In this document: piece by piece, positions 52,804 to 63,121 of the stretch
How positions within the stretch are numbered: the first letter of the stretch is position 1
Layout of the letters: each line of letters opens with the position of its first letter
Assembly (NCBI RefSeq): GCF_029892065.1
Contig: NZ_CP120373.1
Location: 3,355,001 to 3,419,000, forward strand
DNA length: 64,000 nt
Reading direction: 5' to 3'
Source of the DNA: Sinorhizobium garamanticum
GTDB taxonomy: Bacteria > Pseudomonadota > Alphaproteobacteria > Rhizobiales > Rhizobiaceae
Program-made: the position numbers and the translations under genes
The notes under the pieces: model-generated
Database searches by the model: none
What the model was told of the DNA's origin: nothing
What the model saw: only the letters and a program-made list of their open reading frames with translations

Positions 52804-53037
52804 GCAGACACGGCCGTCGCTGCTTGCTTGCTGCAGCGCGTCTTCAGATGTGAGCACGTGGCCGTAATTTTTTGAATTACTGTATGATTTCGTCTGTGCG
52901 GCGGTCCCGACCCGAGGTTTGCGCGGCATCCTCGATTGCCGCGTGACAGACATCGCATGTGTGGCAGAAGCTGTGCGATAATTCCGCTTCTCGGAACTCC
53001 ATGAAACGCGGAGTTCGCCGCAGTTCGAACCCGCTTG

Positions 53038-53075
53038 TTGACGTTAACAATATATAATATATGTAATTGTATAAT
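53038..53075 (+). promoter_or_regulatory. AT-rich promoter and likely BigR operator
   Basis: TTGACG at 53038-53043 could be a -35 box. AATATATAATATATGTAATTG and a following TATAAT form an AT-rich, nearly palindromic block of the kind BigR-type ArsR repressors cover. It sits 20-57 bases before the blh start. Binding is inferred. Confidence 0.5.
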
Positions 53076-53094
53076 GATCCAGATGGAGGCAACG

Positions 53095-53985
53095 ATGCCT
53101 GCAGCAGCGACTGCAAGACCAGATGTCAAAGGCTTTTACGAGGCCCGCACCGGAAGCGTTCAATATGTCGTCTCGGACCCGCAGGCGAAGCGCTGCGCCA
53201 TCATTGATCCGGTCCTCGATTTCGACGAGAAATCGGGAGCGACAGCGACCGTGCAGGCCGATCGCATCCTCGACTACATTGCCGAGAACGACCTGACGGT
53301 CGAATGGATCCTCGACACCCATCCGCACGCTGATCATTTTTCGGCCGCGGCCTATCTGAAGGAGAGGACCGGCGCGTCAACCGGTATCGGATCAGAGGTA
53401 GTCGGCGTCCAGAAGCTCTGGAAGTGCATCTACAATTGGCCGGACTTTGCGACAGACGGATCGCAATGGGACCATCTTTTCGTTGACGGCGAGCGCTTCT
53501 CGGTTGGCTCGATCGAGGGGGGCGTAATTTATTCGCCTGGCCATACGCTCGCTTCCGTCACCTATGTCATTGGCGATGCCGCCTTCGTGCACGATACGAT
53601 TTTCATGCCGGATAGCGGCACCGCGCGGGCGGATTTCCCCGGCGGCGACGCGCGTCAGCTCTGGCGTTCGATCAGCGCAATCCTCGCCCTGCCGGACGAA
53701 ACGCGGGTCTTTACCGGCCATGACTACCAGCCGAACGGCCGCGAGCCGCGCTGGGAAAGCACGGTTGGCGAACAGAAGCGTTGCAATCTCCATCTCGCAG
53801 GCGTGACCGAGGAACAATTTGTCGAGCTGCGTCAGGCGCGCGACAAGACGCTGCCGATGCCGAAGCTGATCCTTCATGCGCTGCAGGTCAACATTCGCGG
53901 CGGCCGCCTGCCGGAGCCGGAAGCGAATGGCGCCCGCTATCTGAAATTTCCGCTTAACGCGCTCAAGGGAGCGACGTGGGGCTGA
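53095..53985 (+). CDS. blh: Blh, persulfide dioxygenase-like metallo-hydrolase
   Basis: 296 residues from the ATG at 53095 (GGAGG five bases upstream); two earlier in-frame ATGs lack such a site. The metallo-beta-lactamase fold shows DTHPHADHF, SPGHTLASVTY and FTGHDYQPNG, with the ETHE1-type iron ligands His-Asp-His. The family oxidises glutathione persulfide to sulfite in sulfide detoxification. The next genes encode its regulator BigR and sulfur transporters, as in Agrobacterium and Xylella. Confidence 0.92.
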   Translation: MPAAATARPDVKGFYEARTGSVQYVVSDPQAKRCAIIDPVLDFDEKSGATATVQADRILDYIAENDLTVEWILDTHPHADHFSAAAYLKERTGASTGIGSEVVGVQKLWKCIYNWPDFATDGSQWDHLFVDGERFSVGSIEGGVIYSPGHTLASVTYVIGDAAFVHDTIFMPDSGTARADFPGGDARQLWRSISAILALPDETRVFTGHDYQPNGREPRWESTVGEQKRCNLHLAGVTEEQFVELRQARDKTLPMPKLILHALQVNIRGGRLPEPEANGARYLKFPLNALKGATWG

Positions 53986-53996
53986 AGGAGGTGAAC

Positions 53997-54329
53997 ATGG
54001 GAACGGTAATGAAATTTCGAAACGTCCGTCCCGACATGAGCACGCGAGCGGGCGATGCCGCGGCGCTGCTCAAGACGCTTGCGAACCAGAACCGGCTGAT
54101 GATCGTGTGCACGCTCGTCGAGGGCGAGCATTCCGTCGGCGAACTGGAAGAGATGCTGGGGATACATCAGCCAACACTGTCGCAGCAACTGACGGTGTTG
54201 CGCGAGGCCGGCATCGTCGCGACGCGGCGCGATGCAAAGCAGATCTTCTATCGGCTGGCGGAGGATAAGGCCGCGCGGTTGGTGATGGCGCTTTATGAAA
54301 TCTTCTGCCGCGAGGGGACGAAACAATGA
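53997..54329 (+). CDS. bigR: BigR, sulfide-sensing ArsR-family repressor
   Basis: 110 residues; AAGGAGG lies six bases before the ATG. The winged helix is LLKTLANQNRLMIVCTLVEGEHSVGELEEMLGIHQPTLSQQLTVLREAGIVATRRDAKQIFYRL. Two cysteines, one in IVCTLV and one in YEIFCREG, correspond to the redox pair that forms a disulfide or tetrasulfide link in BigR, releasing the promoter. It lies 11 bases after blh and overlaps the next gene by four bases. Confidence 0.92.
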   Translation: MGTVMKFRNVRPDMSTRAGDAAALLKTLANQNRLMIVCTLVEGEHSVGELEEMLGIHQPTLSQQLTVLREAGIVATRRDAKQIFYRLAEDKAARLVMALYEIFCREGTKQ

Positions 54330-54733
54330 CGGCCTACATCAGCGGACTTTGCGGCGGCATGCTGATCGGCCTGTCGGCCGCGATCCTGATGCTCGCGAAT
54401 GGCCGTGTCGCCGGCGTCAGCGGCATCCTCGGGCGGCTGTTGCAAGGTTTGCACACCGCGACCGGTGCCGCTTTCGTCGCCGGTCTGGTCGTCGGACCGA
54501 TCGTCTTTCGCCTGCTCTCCGGCGAATGGCCGGAGGTGGTGCTGGCGGCGTCCTGGCCGGTCGTTGTCATCGGCGGCTTGCTGGTCGGCTACGGTTCGCG
54601 CATGGGATCGGGCTGCACGAGCGGCCACGGCGTCGTTGGACTCGCCCGTTTGTCTCGGCGCTCCATGGCGGCCGTCGCCACCTTCATGATCGCGGCGGTT
54701 GGGACCGTCTATCTTATGGGGTTCTTCGTATGA
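54326..54733 (+). CDS. YeeE/YedE sulfur transporter, first half
   Basis: 135 residues with four membrane segments. The motif [23 protein letters not shown] contains the cysteine characteristic of YeeE/YedE (PmpA-like) proteins, thought to take up thiosulfate or related sulfur. The start overlaps bigR (ATGA). In larger members the two halves are fused; here they are separate overlapping genes. Confidence 0.92.
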   Translation: MTAYISGLCGGMLIGLSAAILMLANGRVAGVSGILGRLLQGLHTATGAAFVAGLVVGPIVFRLLSGEWPEVVLAASWPVVVIGGLLVGYGSRMGSGCTSGHGVVGLARLSRRSMAAVATFMIAAVGTVYLMGFFV

Positions 54734-55179
54734 GCAAGAGTGCAGGTTTTCGCGTCGCTGCCGCTTTTGTGTCCGGCACAATTTTCGGGCTTGGCCTTGC
54801 GCTTTCGGGGATGTTGAACCCCGCGCGCGTGCGCGGTTTCCTCGACGTCGCCCGCGATTGGGACCCGACGCTCGCCTTTGTGCTCGGGGGCGCCGTCGCA
54901 GTCTCGGCGATCGGCATGTCCTTGGCGCGCTGGATACGCAAGCCGCTCCTGGATGAGCGTTTCCACCTTCCCGAGACGCAATTGATCGATCGTCGGCTCA
55001 TCGTCGGATCCGCGATCTTTGGTGTCGGGTGGGGCATGGTCGGCCTTTGCCCGGGCCCGGCGGTCGCGTCTCTGTCGCTCGGCCTTCCCGCGACCATTCT
55101 CTTTCTGGCGGCAATGTTTGCGGGGATGGCCGCGCATGACCATCGGTTAGGAGTAGGTCTATGGGGGCGAGCATCGTAG
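54730..55179 (+). CDS. YeeE/YedE sulfur transporter, second half
   Basis: 149 residues starting at the ATG that overlaps the preceding TGA. It has four membrane segments, with GTIFGLGLALSGMLNPARVRGFLDV and FGVGWGMVGLCPGPAVASL, the second-half YeeE motif with its cysteine. With the previous protein it makes a complete transporter, and the operon blh-bigR-yeeE-yeeE is complete. Confidence 0.9.
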   Translation: MSKSAGFRVAAAFVSGTIFGLGLALSGMLNPARVRGFLDVARDWDPTLAFVLGGAVAVSAIGMSLARWIRKPLLDERFHLPETQLIDRRLIVGSAIFGVGWGMVGLCPGPAVASLSLGLPATILFLAAMFAGMAAHDHRLGVGLWGRAS

Positions 55180-55365
55180 CGGCCCTCGCTTCCGGCGGAG
55201 CGGTCGGCCTCGGAAAGAGACGGGCGGCGCATGATGTAAGCCTGCCCCAGTCCCCCGTTGACGGAGCGTCACGGCTAAATTTGCGCTCGGTGGCTGCAAT
55301 TCCGCGCGAATTGGCCCATATAGAGCGGCATCCCGCCACTCCTCACCATTCCCGGATCCTTTTGC

Positions 55366-56288
<923 letters not shown>

Positions 56289-56292
<4 letters not shown>

Positions 56293-57050
56293 ACATCGAG
56301 GCAGTCAAGTCGATCTATTTTTTTGAGATGGCGCGCACCCGCCGCACGCTGCTGCAGAGCGTCGTGTCGCCTGTCATCTCCACGTCGCTCTATTTCATCG
56401 TCTTCGGCGCGGCGATCGGGGCACGCATCCAGGAGATCGACGGCGTTTCCTATGGCGCCTTCATCACGCCCGGCTTGATGATGCTGACGCTCCTGACCCA
56501 GTGCATCGGCAACGGCTCCTTCGGCATCTATTTCCCGAAATTCACCGGCACGATTTATGAGGTGTTGTCGTCGCCGATATCGATGGTGGAGATCGTGCTC
56601 GGCTATGTCGGCGCGGCGGCGACCAAAGGGCTGATGATCGGCACGATCATCCTCGCGACAGCCTCGCTTTTCGTCGATCTCTCGATCGCCCATCCCTTCG
56701 TGATGCTGTTCTTCTTCGTGCTGACGGCGATAACCTTCAGCCTGTTCGGCTTCATCATCGGCATCTGGGCCAAGGACTTCGAACAGTTGAACCTGATCCC
56801 GATGCTGGTCGTACCGCCGCTCGTCTTTCTTGGCGGCAGCTTCTATTCGATCGATATGCTGCCGCCTTTCTGGCGGGCGGTCAGTCATTTCAACCCGGTG
56901 CTCTATCTGATCAGCGGCTTCCGCTGGAGCTTCTTCGAGATTTCCGACGTCAATCCGGTCGCGAGCGCTGTCATCATCCTCGTCTTCCTGGCGCTTTGCA
57001 TGTCGGTGCTGACCTGGATCTTCCGGACCGGCTACAAGCTTCGTAACTGA
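56289..57050 (+). CDS. ABC-2 type transporter permease (YadH type)
   Basis: 253 residues with six membrane segments. [33 protein letters not shown] and the final [31 protein letters not shown] are typical of the YadH/NodJ family. It forms an exporter with the ATPase upstream. Convergent with the retropepsin-like gene, with a gap of six bases. Confidence 0.93.
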
Positions 57051-57056
57051 CGGGCA

Positions 57057-57758
57057 CTAGTCCCGGAGCCTGAGCTCGTCCGTGCGCATCTGGAGGAAAT
57101 CGAGCGTCGAAATGAAGCTCATGCCGAGAAGGCTGCGGTCGAGCCGCCCTTCCGCCGCGACCATTGCGCGGATATTCCGGCGCTCGATCGGGCCGATGGC
57201 AATGTCCGACAAGGTGACCGGGGCGGCGAGGGCGCGGCCATTCGCCGTCATCACCGTTACGGTGTAGCTGAGGTTCGCCGGATCGAGGCCGATCCTTTCG
57301 GCGTCCTCATAGGTCAGTGCGACGCTGCTCGCGCCGGTATCGACCAGCATGCTGACGTCGTGGCCGTTGATTTTGGCGTCGGCGGCGAATTGGCCGTCGA
57401 GACGGCGCTGCAGTACCACCTCCTGCTGGCCGTCGCTGTCGGTGATCACCATCGCGCGTCCCGGCATCAGGCCCGCCAGCAGCCGGTCGCCGACGGATTG
57501 CAGTTCGAAACGGTAGACATAGACGGAGATCAGCGCGAGGGCGATCAGGAACCAGATGAAGATCAGGCGCAGGCCTTCGCCCAAGCGACCGCGGCTGCGG
57601 AGGATGCCCGCACTCAGGAGTGCGGCGATGGCGCCCAGCGCGACAAGCCTCCCGAAATCATCGTTGTTGATGCCGAAGGTTTGGCCGCTCTCGTGATTGA
57701 AGATCAGGAGCGCAAGGCCTACCGCGAGGATTGCCAACAAAAATATGAGACGATTCAT
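57057..57758 (-). CDS. Membrane-anchored retropepsin-like aspartic protease
   Basis: 233 residues. Three hydrophobic segments lie in the first 90 residues. The soluble C-terminal domain carries the single catalytic motif SMLVDTGASSVALTYEDAERIGL, the flap region VMTANGRALAAPVTLSDIAIG, and SLLGMSFISTLDFLQM, the pattern of the TIGR02281 family. As a clan AA protease it would need to dimerise, with the catalytic part in the periplasm. Its start overlaps the DUF1289 gene stop by four bases. Confidence 0.9.
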   Translation of the reverse strand: MNRLIFLLAILAVGLALLIFNHESGQTFGINNDDFGRLVALGAIAALLSAGILRSRGRLGEGLRLIFIWFLIALALISVYVYRFELQSVGDRLLAGLMPGRAMVITDSDGQQEVVLQRRLDGQFAADAKINGHDVSMLVDTGASSVALTYEDAERIGLDPANLSYTVTVMTANGRALAAPVTLSDIAIGPIERRNIRAMVAAEGRLDRSLLGMSFISTLDFLQMRTDELRLRD

Positions 57759-57976
57759 GCGCCGTTTCGTTCCCGCGCCATGCGCGACCGGCGCGTCTCC
57801 CGTCGCGGCTTGCGTTCCACGGTGTCGAGCCGTGCCGGCAGCGCCACCATGATGCTGTGTCGCTCCGCATCGGTGTAAAGCGTCCAGGCACCGATCTCTT
57901 CACGCGTGCGGCCGCAGCCGAAACAGTAGCCGGTCCTTTCGTCGATCGAACAAACGAGAATACAGGGGGATTCCAC
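57755..57976 (-). CDS. DUF1289 small Cys-rich protein
   Basis: 73 residues from a GTG. MESPCILVCSIDERTGYCFGCGRTREEIGAW is the DUF1289 pattern with four cysteines (C-x3-C...C-x2-C), possibly a metal site. The Arg-rich C-terminus (RKPRRETRRSRMARER) is typical of these proteins. Function unknown; overlaps the downstream protease gene. Confidence 0.9.
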   Translation of the reverse strand: MESPCILVCSIDERTGYCFGCGRTREEIGAWTLYTDAERHSIMVALPARLDTVERKPRRETRRSRMARERNGA

Positions 57977-58061
57977 GGTCGGGGCTTACTCCGTTTTTCG
58001 CCGGAAGTGGTTTGCGGCCAGTATCCCATTTCACTTCGGACCTCGAAATAATATTGGCCTT

Positions 58062-58850
58062 TCAGATCGCCAGCGCAAGGGCGCCGAGTATGGCGATCTC
58101 CGTCAGTTGCTGCGTCGCGCCGATCGTATCGCCGGTATGGCCGCCGAGCTTGCGTGACGCAATCTTTCCAAAGGCCTTTACGGTGAGCGCGAAGGCGGCA
58201 AGCGCCAGCAGCATCGCGATAACGGGAACGCCGGCGGCATAGAACAGGAGCAGTGCAAAAAGAACGGCGGAGCCGAGTGCGGTGGAGGTCGCTTGCGGAT
58301 CGGGCGTGCCCGCCGATGCGGCCACACCGTCGGAGCGCGCAGACGGCAAGCGAGACCAATGCCAGACCATCGCCGCGCGGGTGAGCGCCGCCGCGCCGAC
58401 GAGGGTGAGCCCCCCACCGATCGGCGTGAGAAGTGGCAGGAAGGACGCGAGCGCGGAGACTCGCAGGCCGATGGACAGGATGAGAGCCAAGGCACCGTAA
58501 GTGCCGACGCGGCTGTCCTTCATGATCGCGAGCGCGCTTTCCCGGTCGCGTCCGCCGCCGAAACCGTCGGCGGTGTCGCCGAGGCCATCTTCGTGCAGGG
58601 CTCCGGTGGCAATGACTTGCACGGCAACGACAAGGAAGGCGGTGAAGAGCGAACTCGTCTGAAGCGCACTCAGAAGTGCTGCCAGAGTTGCGGCGGGCAG
58701 GGTGATCAGCATGCCAGCAAGGGGAAAGGCGCGCACGGCGCGTTCCAGCCGCCCGTCATGGTTCACGAAGTGGCGCTGCGGCACGGGAATGCGGCTGAGG
58801 AAGGCAACCGCCCGCGCCACGTCGTCCCAGAGATCGCCGATAGATGCCAT
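58062..58850 (-). CDS. cobS: Adenosylcobinamide-GDP ribazoletransferase (cobalamin synthase, CobS/CobV)
   Basis: 262 residues from the ATG at 58850; GGAGGGGG precedes it. It is a polytopic membrane protein. ARAVAFLSRIPVPQRHF, GALHEDGLGDTADGFGGGRDRESALAIMKDSRVGTYGALAL (the substrate Asp cluster) and GHTGDTIGATQQLTEI are signature blocks. It joins adenosylcobinamide-GDP to alpha-ribazole as the last step of B12 assembly. Called cobV in the older Pseudomonas denitrificans/Sinorhizobium nomenclature. It diverges from cobT. Confidence 0.95.
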   Translation of the reverse strand: MASIGDLWDDVARAVAFLSRIPVPQRHFVNHDGRLERAVRAFPLAGMLITLPAATLAALLSALQTSSLFTAFLVVAVQVIATGALHEDGLGDTADGFGGGRDRESALAIMKDSRVGTYGALALILSIGLRVSALASFLPLLTPIGGGLTLVGAAALTRAAMVWHWSRLPSARSDGVAASAGTPDPQATSTALGSAVLFALLLFYAAGVPVIAMLLALAAFALTVKAFGKIASRKLGGHTGDTIGATQQLTEIAILGALALAI

Positions 58851-58995
58851 GCCCCCTCCTGCGGCCCGGCCGGGCCGAATCGTCGTGCTTCGTCCGATCA
58901 TGCTCCGGCGACAGCATTTGGCGCAAATGCCGTTGCCGTAAGCGGTCCCACGCTCTATGACGTGCGCCAACCGACGCTTCTTACAAGGATTCTCC

Positions 58996-60012
58996 ATGAG
59001 TGCCAGCGGCCTTCCGTTCGATGATTTCCGCGAATTGTTGCGTAACCTGCCGGGACCGGATTCGGCGGCGCTCGTCGCGGCGCGTGAGCGGGATGCGCAA
59101 TTGACGAAGCCGCCGGGTGCGCTTGGGCGTCTCGAGGAAATCGCGTTCTGGCTTGCAGCCTGGACCGGGCGTCCGCCTGCCGTGACCCGGCCACTGGTCG
59201 CGGTCTTTGCCGGCAACCACGGCGTGACGCGCCAGCGCGTGACACCCTATCCGCCTTCGGTGACGCAGCAAATGGTGGAGAATTTCGCGGCCGGCGGCGC
59301 GGCGATCAACCAGATCTGCGTCAGTCATGATCTCGGCCTCAAGGTGTTCGATCTTGCGCTGGACTATCCGACTGGCGACATTACCGAAGAGGCTGCCCTT
59401 TCCGAGCGCGATTGCGCGGCGACTATGGCCTTCGGCATGGAGGCGGTCGCAGGCGGAACGGATCTCCTCTGTATCGGCGAGATGGGGATCGGCAACACGA
59501 CCATCGCGGCCGCGATCAATCTCGCTCTCTACGGCGGCACGGCGGAAGAATGGGTGGGGCCGGGGACGGGCTCTGAAGGCGAGGTGCTGAAGCGCAAAAT
59601 CGCCGCGGTCGAGAAGGCGGTGGCGCTCCATCGCGACCACCTCTCCGATCCGCTCGAACTGATGCGCCGTCTCGGCGGGCGCGAGATCGCGGCGATGGCC
59701 GGCGCGATCCTGGCCGCGCGCATGCAGAAGGTTCCGGTGATCATCGACGGTTACGTTGCCACTGCGGCCGCGGCGATCCTCAAGGCTGCCAACCCTTCGG
59801 CGCTCGACCACTGCTTGATCGGCCATGTTTCCGGAGAGCCGGGACATATGCGCGCGATCGAGAAGCTCGGCAAGACGCCGCTTCTGGCGCTTGGCATGCG
59901 ACTTGGCGAAGGCACGGGCGCCGCGCTTGCTGCGGGCATCGTCAAGGCCGCCGCCGCCTGCCACAGCGGCATGGCGACCTTCGCCCAGGCCGGCGTCAGC
60001 AACAAAGAGTAA
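58996..60012 (+). CDS. cobT: Nicotinate-nucleotide-dimethylbenzimidazole phosphoribosyltransferase (CobT/CobU)
   Basis: 338 residues from the ATG at 58996 (AAGGA seven bases upstream). KPPGALGRLEEIAFWLAAW, VFAGNHGVTRQRVTPYPPSVTQQMV, LCIGEMGIGNTT and CLIGHVSGEPGHM are the conserved blocks; the catalytic Glu lies near the C-terminus in RLGEGTGAALA. It activates dimethylbenzimidazole to alpha-ribazole phosphate, the partner substrate of CobS. Divergence from cobS across 145 bases suggests shared regulation; no cobalamin riboswitch was recognised there. Confidence 0.96.
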   Translation: MSASGLPFDDFRELLRNLPGPDSAALVAARERDAQLTKPPGALGRLEEIAFWLAAWTGRPPAVTRPLVAVFAGNHGVTRQRVTPYPPSVTQQMVENFAAGGAAINQICVSHDLGLKVFDLALDYPTGDITEEAALSERDCAATMAFGMEAVAGGTDLLCIGEMGIGNTTIAAAINLALYGGTAEEWVGPGTGSEGEVLKRKIAAVEKAVALHRDHLSDPLELMRRLGGREIAAMAGAILAARMQKVPVIIDGYVATAAAAILKAANPSALDHCLIGHVSGEPGHMRAIEKLGKTPLLALGMRLGEGTGAALAAGIVKAAAACHSGMATFAQAGVSNKE

Positions 60013-60284
60013 GCGCGCCGTCAGGCGCATCAAGGCTACCGCGTTCAGCCGGTTGACGGTTTCATGCGGCAACCTTGCGTGGGGGGCGAGCGCGTGGCAC
60101 CGTTGCTGTCGACGGTCTGTCGGACCCCGAAGGCTCCGTCGCGGAGGGCTTGATAGGAACAACCGGCTCGCCTATCCGTTGGCACGTGACGAGTGATGGG
60201 TGACAGGTCTCAAATCCGGGCCGCCTTGTATTCGCCTCAATCGCGATATCGTAGCTTCCGCAGTTTTGAACCTGTCGAGATAAA

Positions 60285-60698
60285 ATGGACGCCAACAACA
60301 CGACCCCGCGCAACGGCCGCTCCGGAGCTGTCGACAAGCATAACGGCATTCGGCACCTCTTTGCCGCTGCCAGCTATTCGCTGGGCGGTGCAAAGCGGCT
60401 GATCGGGGAGGCCGCGTTCCGTCATGAGCTCATCGCATTTGCCGTCGCCATGGTGGCCTTCTTCATCGCCGGCGCGACTCTGTTTCAATACGTCGCAATG
60501 GCGATCCTGTTCTTGCTCATGATGGCTTTCGAGGCGATCAACACGGCGATCGAGGAGATCGTCGATCGCGTCTCGCCGGAAATTTCGGAAATGGGAAAGA
60601 ACGCCAAGGATCTCGGCTCCTTCGCCTGCCTCTGCCTCATCCTTGCCAATGCGGCCTACGCCTTTTACGTGGTGTTTCTGGCCGGGTTCCTGAACTGA
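60285..60698 (+). CDS. dgkA: Diacylglycerol kinase (DgkA type)
   Basis: 137 residues with three membrane segments. [25 protein letters not shown], the catalytic [33 protein letters not shown], and the third helix are intact. The enzyme phosphorylates diacylglycerol in the inner membrane, recycling it after membrane-derived oligosaccharide or cyclic glucan modification. The N-terminal 25 residues are a longer tail than in E. coli. Convergent with the histidine kinase gene. Confidence 0.95.
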   Translation: MDANNTTPRNGRSGAVDKHNGIRHLFAAASYSLGGAKRLIGEAAFRHELIAFAVAMVAFFIAGATLFQYVAMAILFLLMMAFEAINTAIEEIVDRVSPEISEMGKNAKDLGSFACLCLILANAAYAFYVVFLAGFLN

Positions 60699-60710
60699 CC
60701 TGCGCGCAGA

Positions 60711-62246
60711 TCACGCGAAGCTCTTGCGGCGCCGCGCGGGCGCGGGGACGTCCTCGACCGGCGGAAGGCTCTCGAGCACGCGGCGGGGCGGCAGGATGGC
60801 GATGGCTTCCGTGCCTTCGCGAAGCTTCGAGCGCAGGATGAACTGGCCATTATGCTTGGCAAGGATCGCCTGCACGATCGGCAGCCCGAGCCCGGTGCCC
60901 TGTTCGGCGCTCTTGATGGCGATCGAGCCCTGACCGAAGGCGGAAAGCACGATCGGGATTTCCTCCTCGGGAATGCCAGGACCATTGTCCTTGATCGACA
61001 GATACTGTCCGCCGCCCGCGGTCCAGCCCACCTTGACGGTGATCTCGCCGCCCGAGGGCGTGAACTTGACCGCGTTCGAAAGCAGGTTCAGCGTCACCTG
61101 GCGTATTGCCTTCTCGTCGATCCAGACGGCAGGCATGCCCAGCTCGAATTGCTCACCGATCGTGATGTTCTTGGACCGGGCGCGAAGCTGCACCATGCCG
61201 ATGCAATCCTCGGCGATATCGACGAGATTTACCGCCTCTTCATTAAGTTCGTACTTGCCGGCCTCGATGCGCGAGAGGTCTAGGATCTCGTTGATGAGAT
61301 TGAGCAGGTGCTCGCCGGAACGGTGGATGTCGGACGTATATTCCTTGTAGGTCGGATTGCTGAGCGGCCCGAGCACTTCGGTCGACATGACCTCAGAAAA
61401 GCCGAGAATGGCATTCAGCGGGGTGCGCAGCTCGTGCGACATCGAAGCGAGGAAACGGGATTTTGCGAGATTGGCTTCCTCGGCGCGCCGACGGGCTTCG
61501 TCGGACATGGATTTCGCCACTTCGAGCTCGGCAATCAGGTCGTCCTTTTCCGATTGCATCGAGAGGATACGGACGTTAGCGCGGTTCATGCGCCCGGTCA
61601 TGAAGACGAGGAAGACGAGCGAGAGCGAGAGGATGCCGGTGAGGCCAATGTGGACTGGATCGCCGGTAGTCGCCGACGAGAAGCTGAGCGCAGCAACAAC
61701 CGGCAGAAAGGTGTAGAGCAGGGCGTTGCGCAACAGGAAGGTGGCCATGGCGGTTGTTGCGAGTGCAACCAACAGCACAGTACCTTCGAAGAAGCCGAAG
61801 CGGATATCGCCGCAGGCGGCGCAGTCCTGGGTGGCGAAAATGGCCCAGCAAAACCCCATCAATAGCTGGCCGACGAGAAAGCGACGGCGCCAGACGGCGA
61901 TCTTGTCGGCACCAATGTCCTCCCGCTTCGCCTTGCGGGCGAGGAATACGATCACGGCATGGGCGGAAAGCGTCGTCAACGCCCAGGCGAGGATGTCGGG
62001 TTCGCCGGAAAGGTAGACTCCCGTGGCAGCAATCAGCGCGACGAGGAAGGGCAGGGCAATCGCCCCATGCAGGACGGAATCGATATGCAGGAGAAGCATT
62101 TCCCGCTCGAAGCCGGTCGGGGCGGACGAACCGGTCTGCAAACGCTCGCGCGTCGCCCGCACAGTCTTCGAAACGGCCTTGTTTCGATGGCTGCGCGACT
62201 TGTCGACGATGATCTTATCTGTCGATGTGCTGGCGACGATGCTCAT
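60711..62246 (-). CDS. PdhS/PleC-like membrane sensor histidine kinase
   Basis: 511 residues from the ATG at 62246 (a TTG 15 codons upstream is possible). About six membrane segments fill residues 65-225. A coiled-coil linker follows, then the DHp domain KSRFLASMSHELRTPLNAILGFSEVMSTEVLGPL with the phosphorylatable His. The ATPase domain has an N-box LNLLSNAVKFTPSGG, G1 DNGPGIPEEE and G2 GTGLGLPI. The HELRTPLNAILGFSEVM and GPL...Y..DI..SG..LL..INEILDLSRIEAGK run is typical of kinases related to DivJ/PleC/PdhS acting on DivK in Rhizobiales. Which one this is cannot be said. Confidence 0.88.
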   Translation of the reverse strand: MSIVASTSTDKIIVDKSRSHRNKAVSKTVRATRERLQTGSSAPTGFEREMLLLHIDSVLHGAIALPFLVALIAATGVYLSGEPDILAWALTTLSAHAVIVFLARKAKREDIGADKIAVWRRRFLVGQLLMGFCWAIFATQDCAACGDIRFGFFEGTVLLVALATTAMATFLLRNALLYTFLPVVAALSFSSATTGDPVHIGLTGILSLSLVFLVFMTGRMNRANVRILSMQSEKDDLIAELEVAKSMSDEARRRAEEANLAKSRFLASMSHELRTPLNAILGFSEVMSTEVLGPLSNPTYKEYTSDIHRSGEHLLNLINEILDLSRIEAGKYELNEEAVNLVDIAEDCIGMVQLRARSKNITIGEQFELGMPAVWIDEKAIRQVTLNLLSNAVKFTPSGGEITVKVGWTAGGGQYLSIKDNGPGIPEEEIPIVLSAFGQGSIAIKSAEQGTGLGLPIVQAILAKHNGQFILRSKLREGTEAIAILPPRRVLESLPPVEDVPAPARRRKSFA

Positions 62247-62530
62247 GCTCTTGATCGAGGGATTGTGTCCAGCTTGCAGTCTAGGATGCAATCCTTAAGA
62301 AGTTGCTGCCCGGCAAGGATTCGACAACCATTGTGGCGCGATTGGGTTTTTTCGGAAGGGAGAATGAGGCTGATAGAGTCGAGTGGCGAGGTGCGTGCGT
62401 GAGGACGGGAAAGCGGAAGTTCCGGATCATCAACGGCGCGGGAACAAGGTCGCCTGCGCCGAGACGACGGTTCGGATTTGGCCGTTCAGCGGCCGTCGCG
62501 CCCCGGATTGGCTCCGAGGGGCGCGGCGGA

Positions 62531-63121
62531 ATGATCGGCGGTTGGACCTTCCTTGTCCTGCTCAGCATCGGCGCCTATGTCGCCGCGAAGCTGCCGCCGC
62601 CGGAACGGAGGGTGACCGGGGAACTGCAGGGCGCAGCCACGGCAAGCGATGGCGACAGCTTGAGGCTCGGCGGGCGCCGCATCCGGCTCGAAGGCATCGA
62701 CGCGCCAGAGATCGGCCAGACCTGCCGACGCGGCGAAGCGACATGGGATTGCGGCGGCGAGGCGCGCGAGCGTCTGAAGGCGTTTGTCAGCGGGCTTGCG
62801 ACCGCCTGCCGCCTGCATGGCCACGACCGCTATGGGCGCGACCTCGGCGTCTGCGAAGCCGGACAGCGCGATCTCGGCCGCGAGATGGTTCTCTCCGGCT
62901 ACGCGGTCAGTTACGGCCGCTACCAGAACGAGGAAGACGTGGCGCGCGAGGGCCGCGTCGGCATCTGGAGCGGTGATTTCGTTCGGCCGCAAGCATGGCG
63001 CCAGTCGAATGGTGGCGCGGAGGAAATGCCGCATGACACAGACGATTGGTCGGAACTCATTCTTCAATGGCTGGAGGAGCAGGTCCGGGTGATTTTCAGG
63101 AGGATCGTCTATGACGGATAG
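62531..63121 (+). CDS. Staphylococcal nuclease-like (SNase) domain protein
   Basis: 196 residues from the ATG at 62531; the frame extends upstream but without recognised sequence. Residues 1-20 are a hydrophobic anchor or signal. The SNase core shows ASDGDSLRLGGRRIRLEGIDAPEIGQTC, HGHDRYGRDLGVCEAG and the final GYAVSYGRYQNEEDVAREGRVGIW. Active-site residues equivalent to Asp21, Asp40, Arg35, Glu43 and Arg87 of the Staphylococcus enzyme appear present. The stop overlaps the UDG-family gene by 11 bases. Confidence 0.85.
   Translation: MIGGWTFLVLLSIGAYVAAKLPPPERRVTGELQGAATASDGDSLRLGGRRIRLEGIDAPEIGQTCRRGEATWDCGGEARERLKAFVSGLATACRLHGHDRYGRDLGVCEAGQRDLGREMVLSGYAVSYGRYQNEEDVAREGRVGIWSGDFVRPQAWRQSNGGAEEMPHDTDDWSELILQWLEEQVRVIFRRIVYDG

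Noticed and set aside
52877..53003. Minus-strand frame encoding a 41-residue peptide with CHTCDVCH
   Set aside because: The cysteine cluster is attractive, but no Shine-Dalgarno site precedes it and it runs through the spacer before the blh promoter; support is too weak to list.
58851..58995. Possible cobalamin riboswitch between cobS and cobT
   Set aside because: The spacer is only 145 bases and no B12-box-like sequence was recognised.
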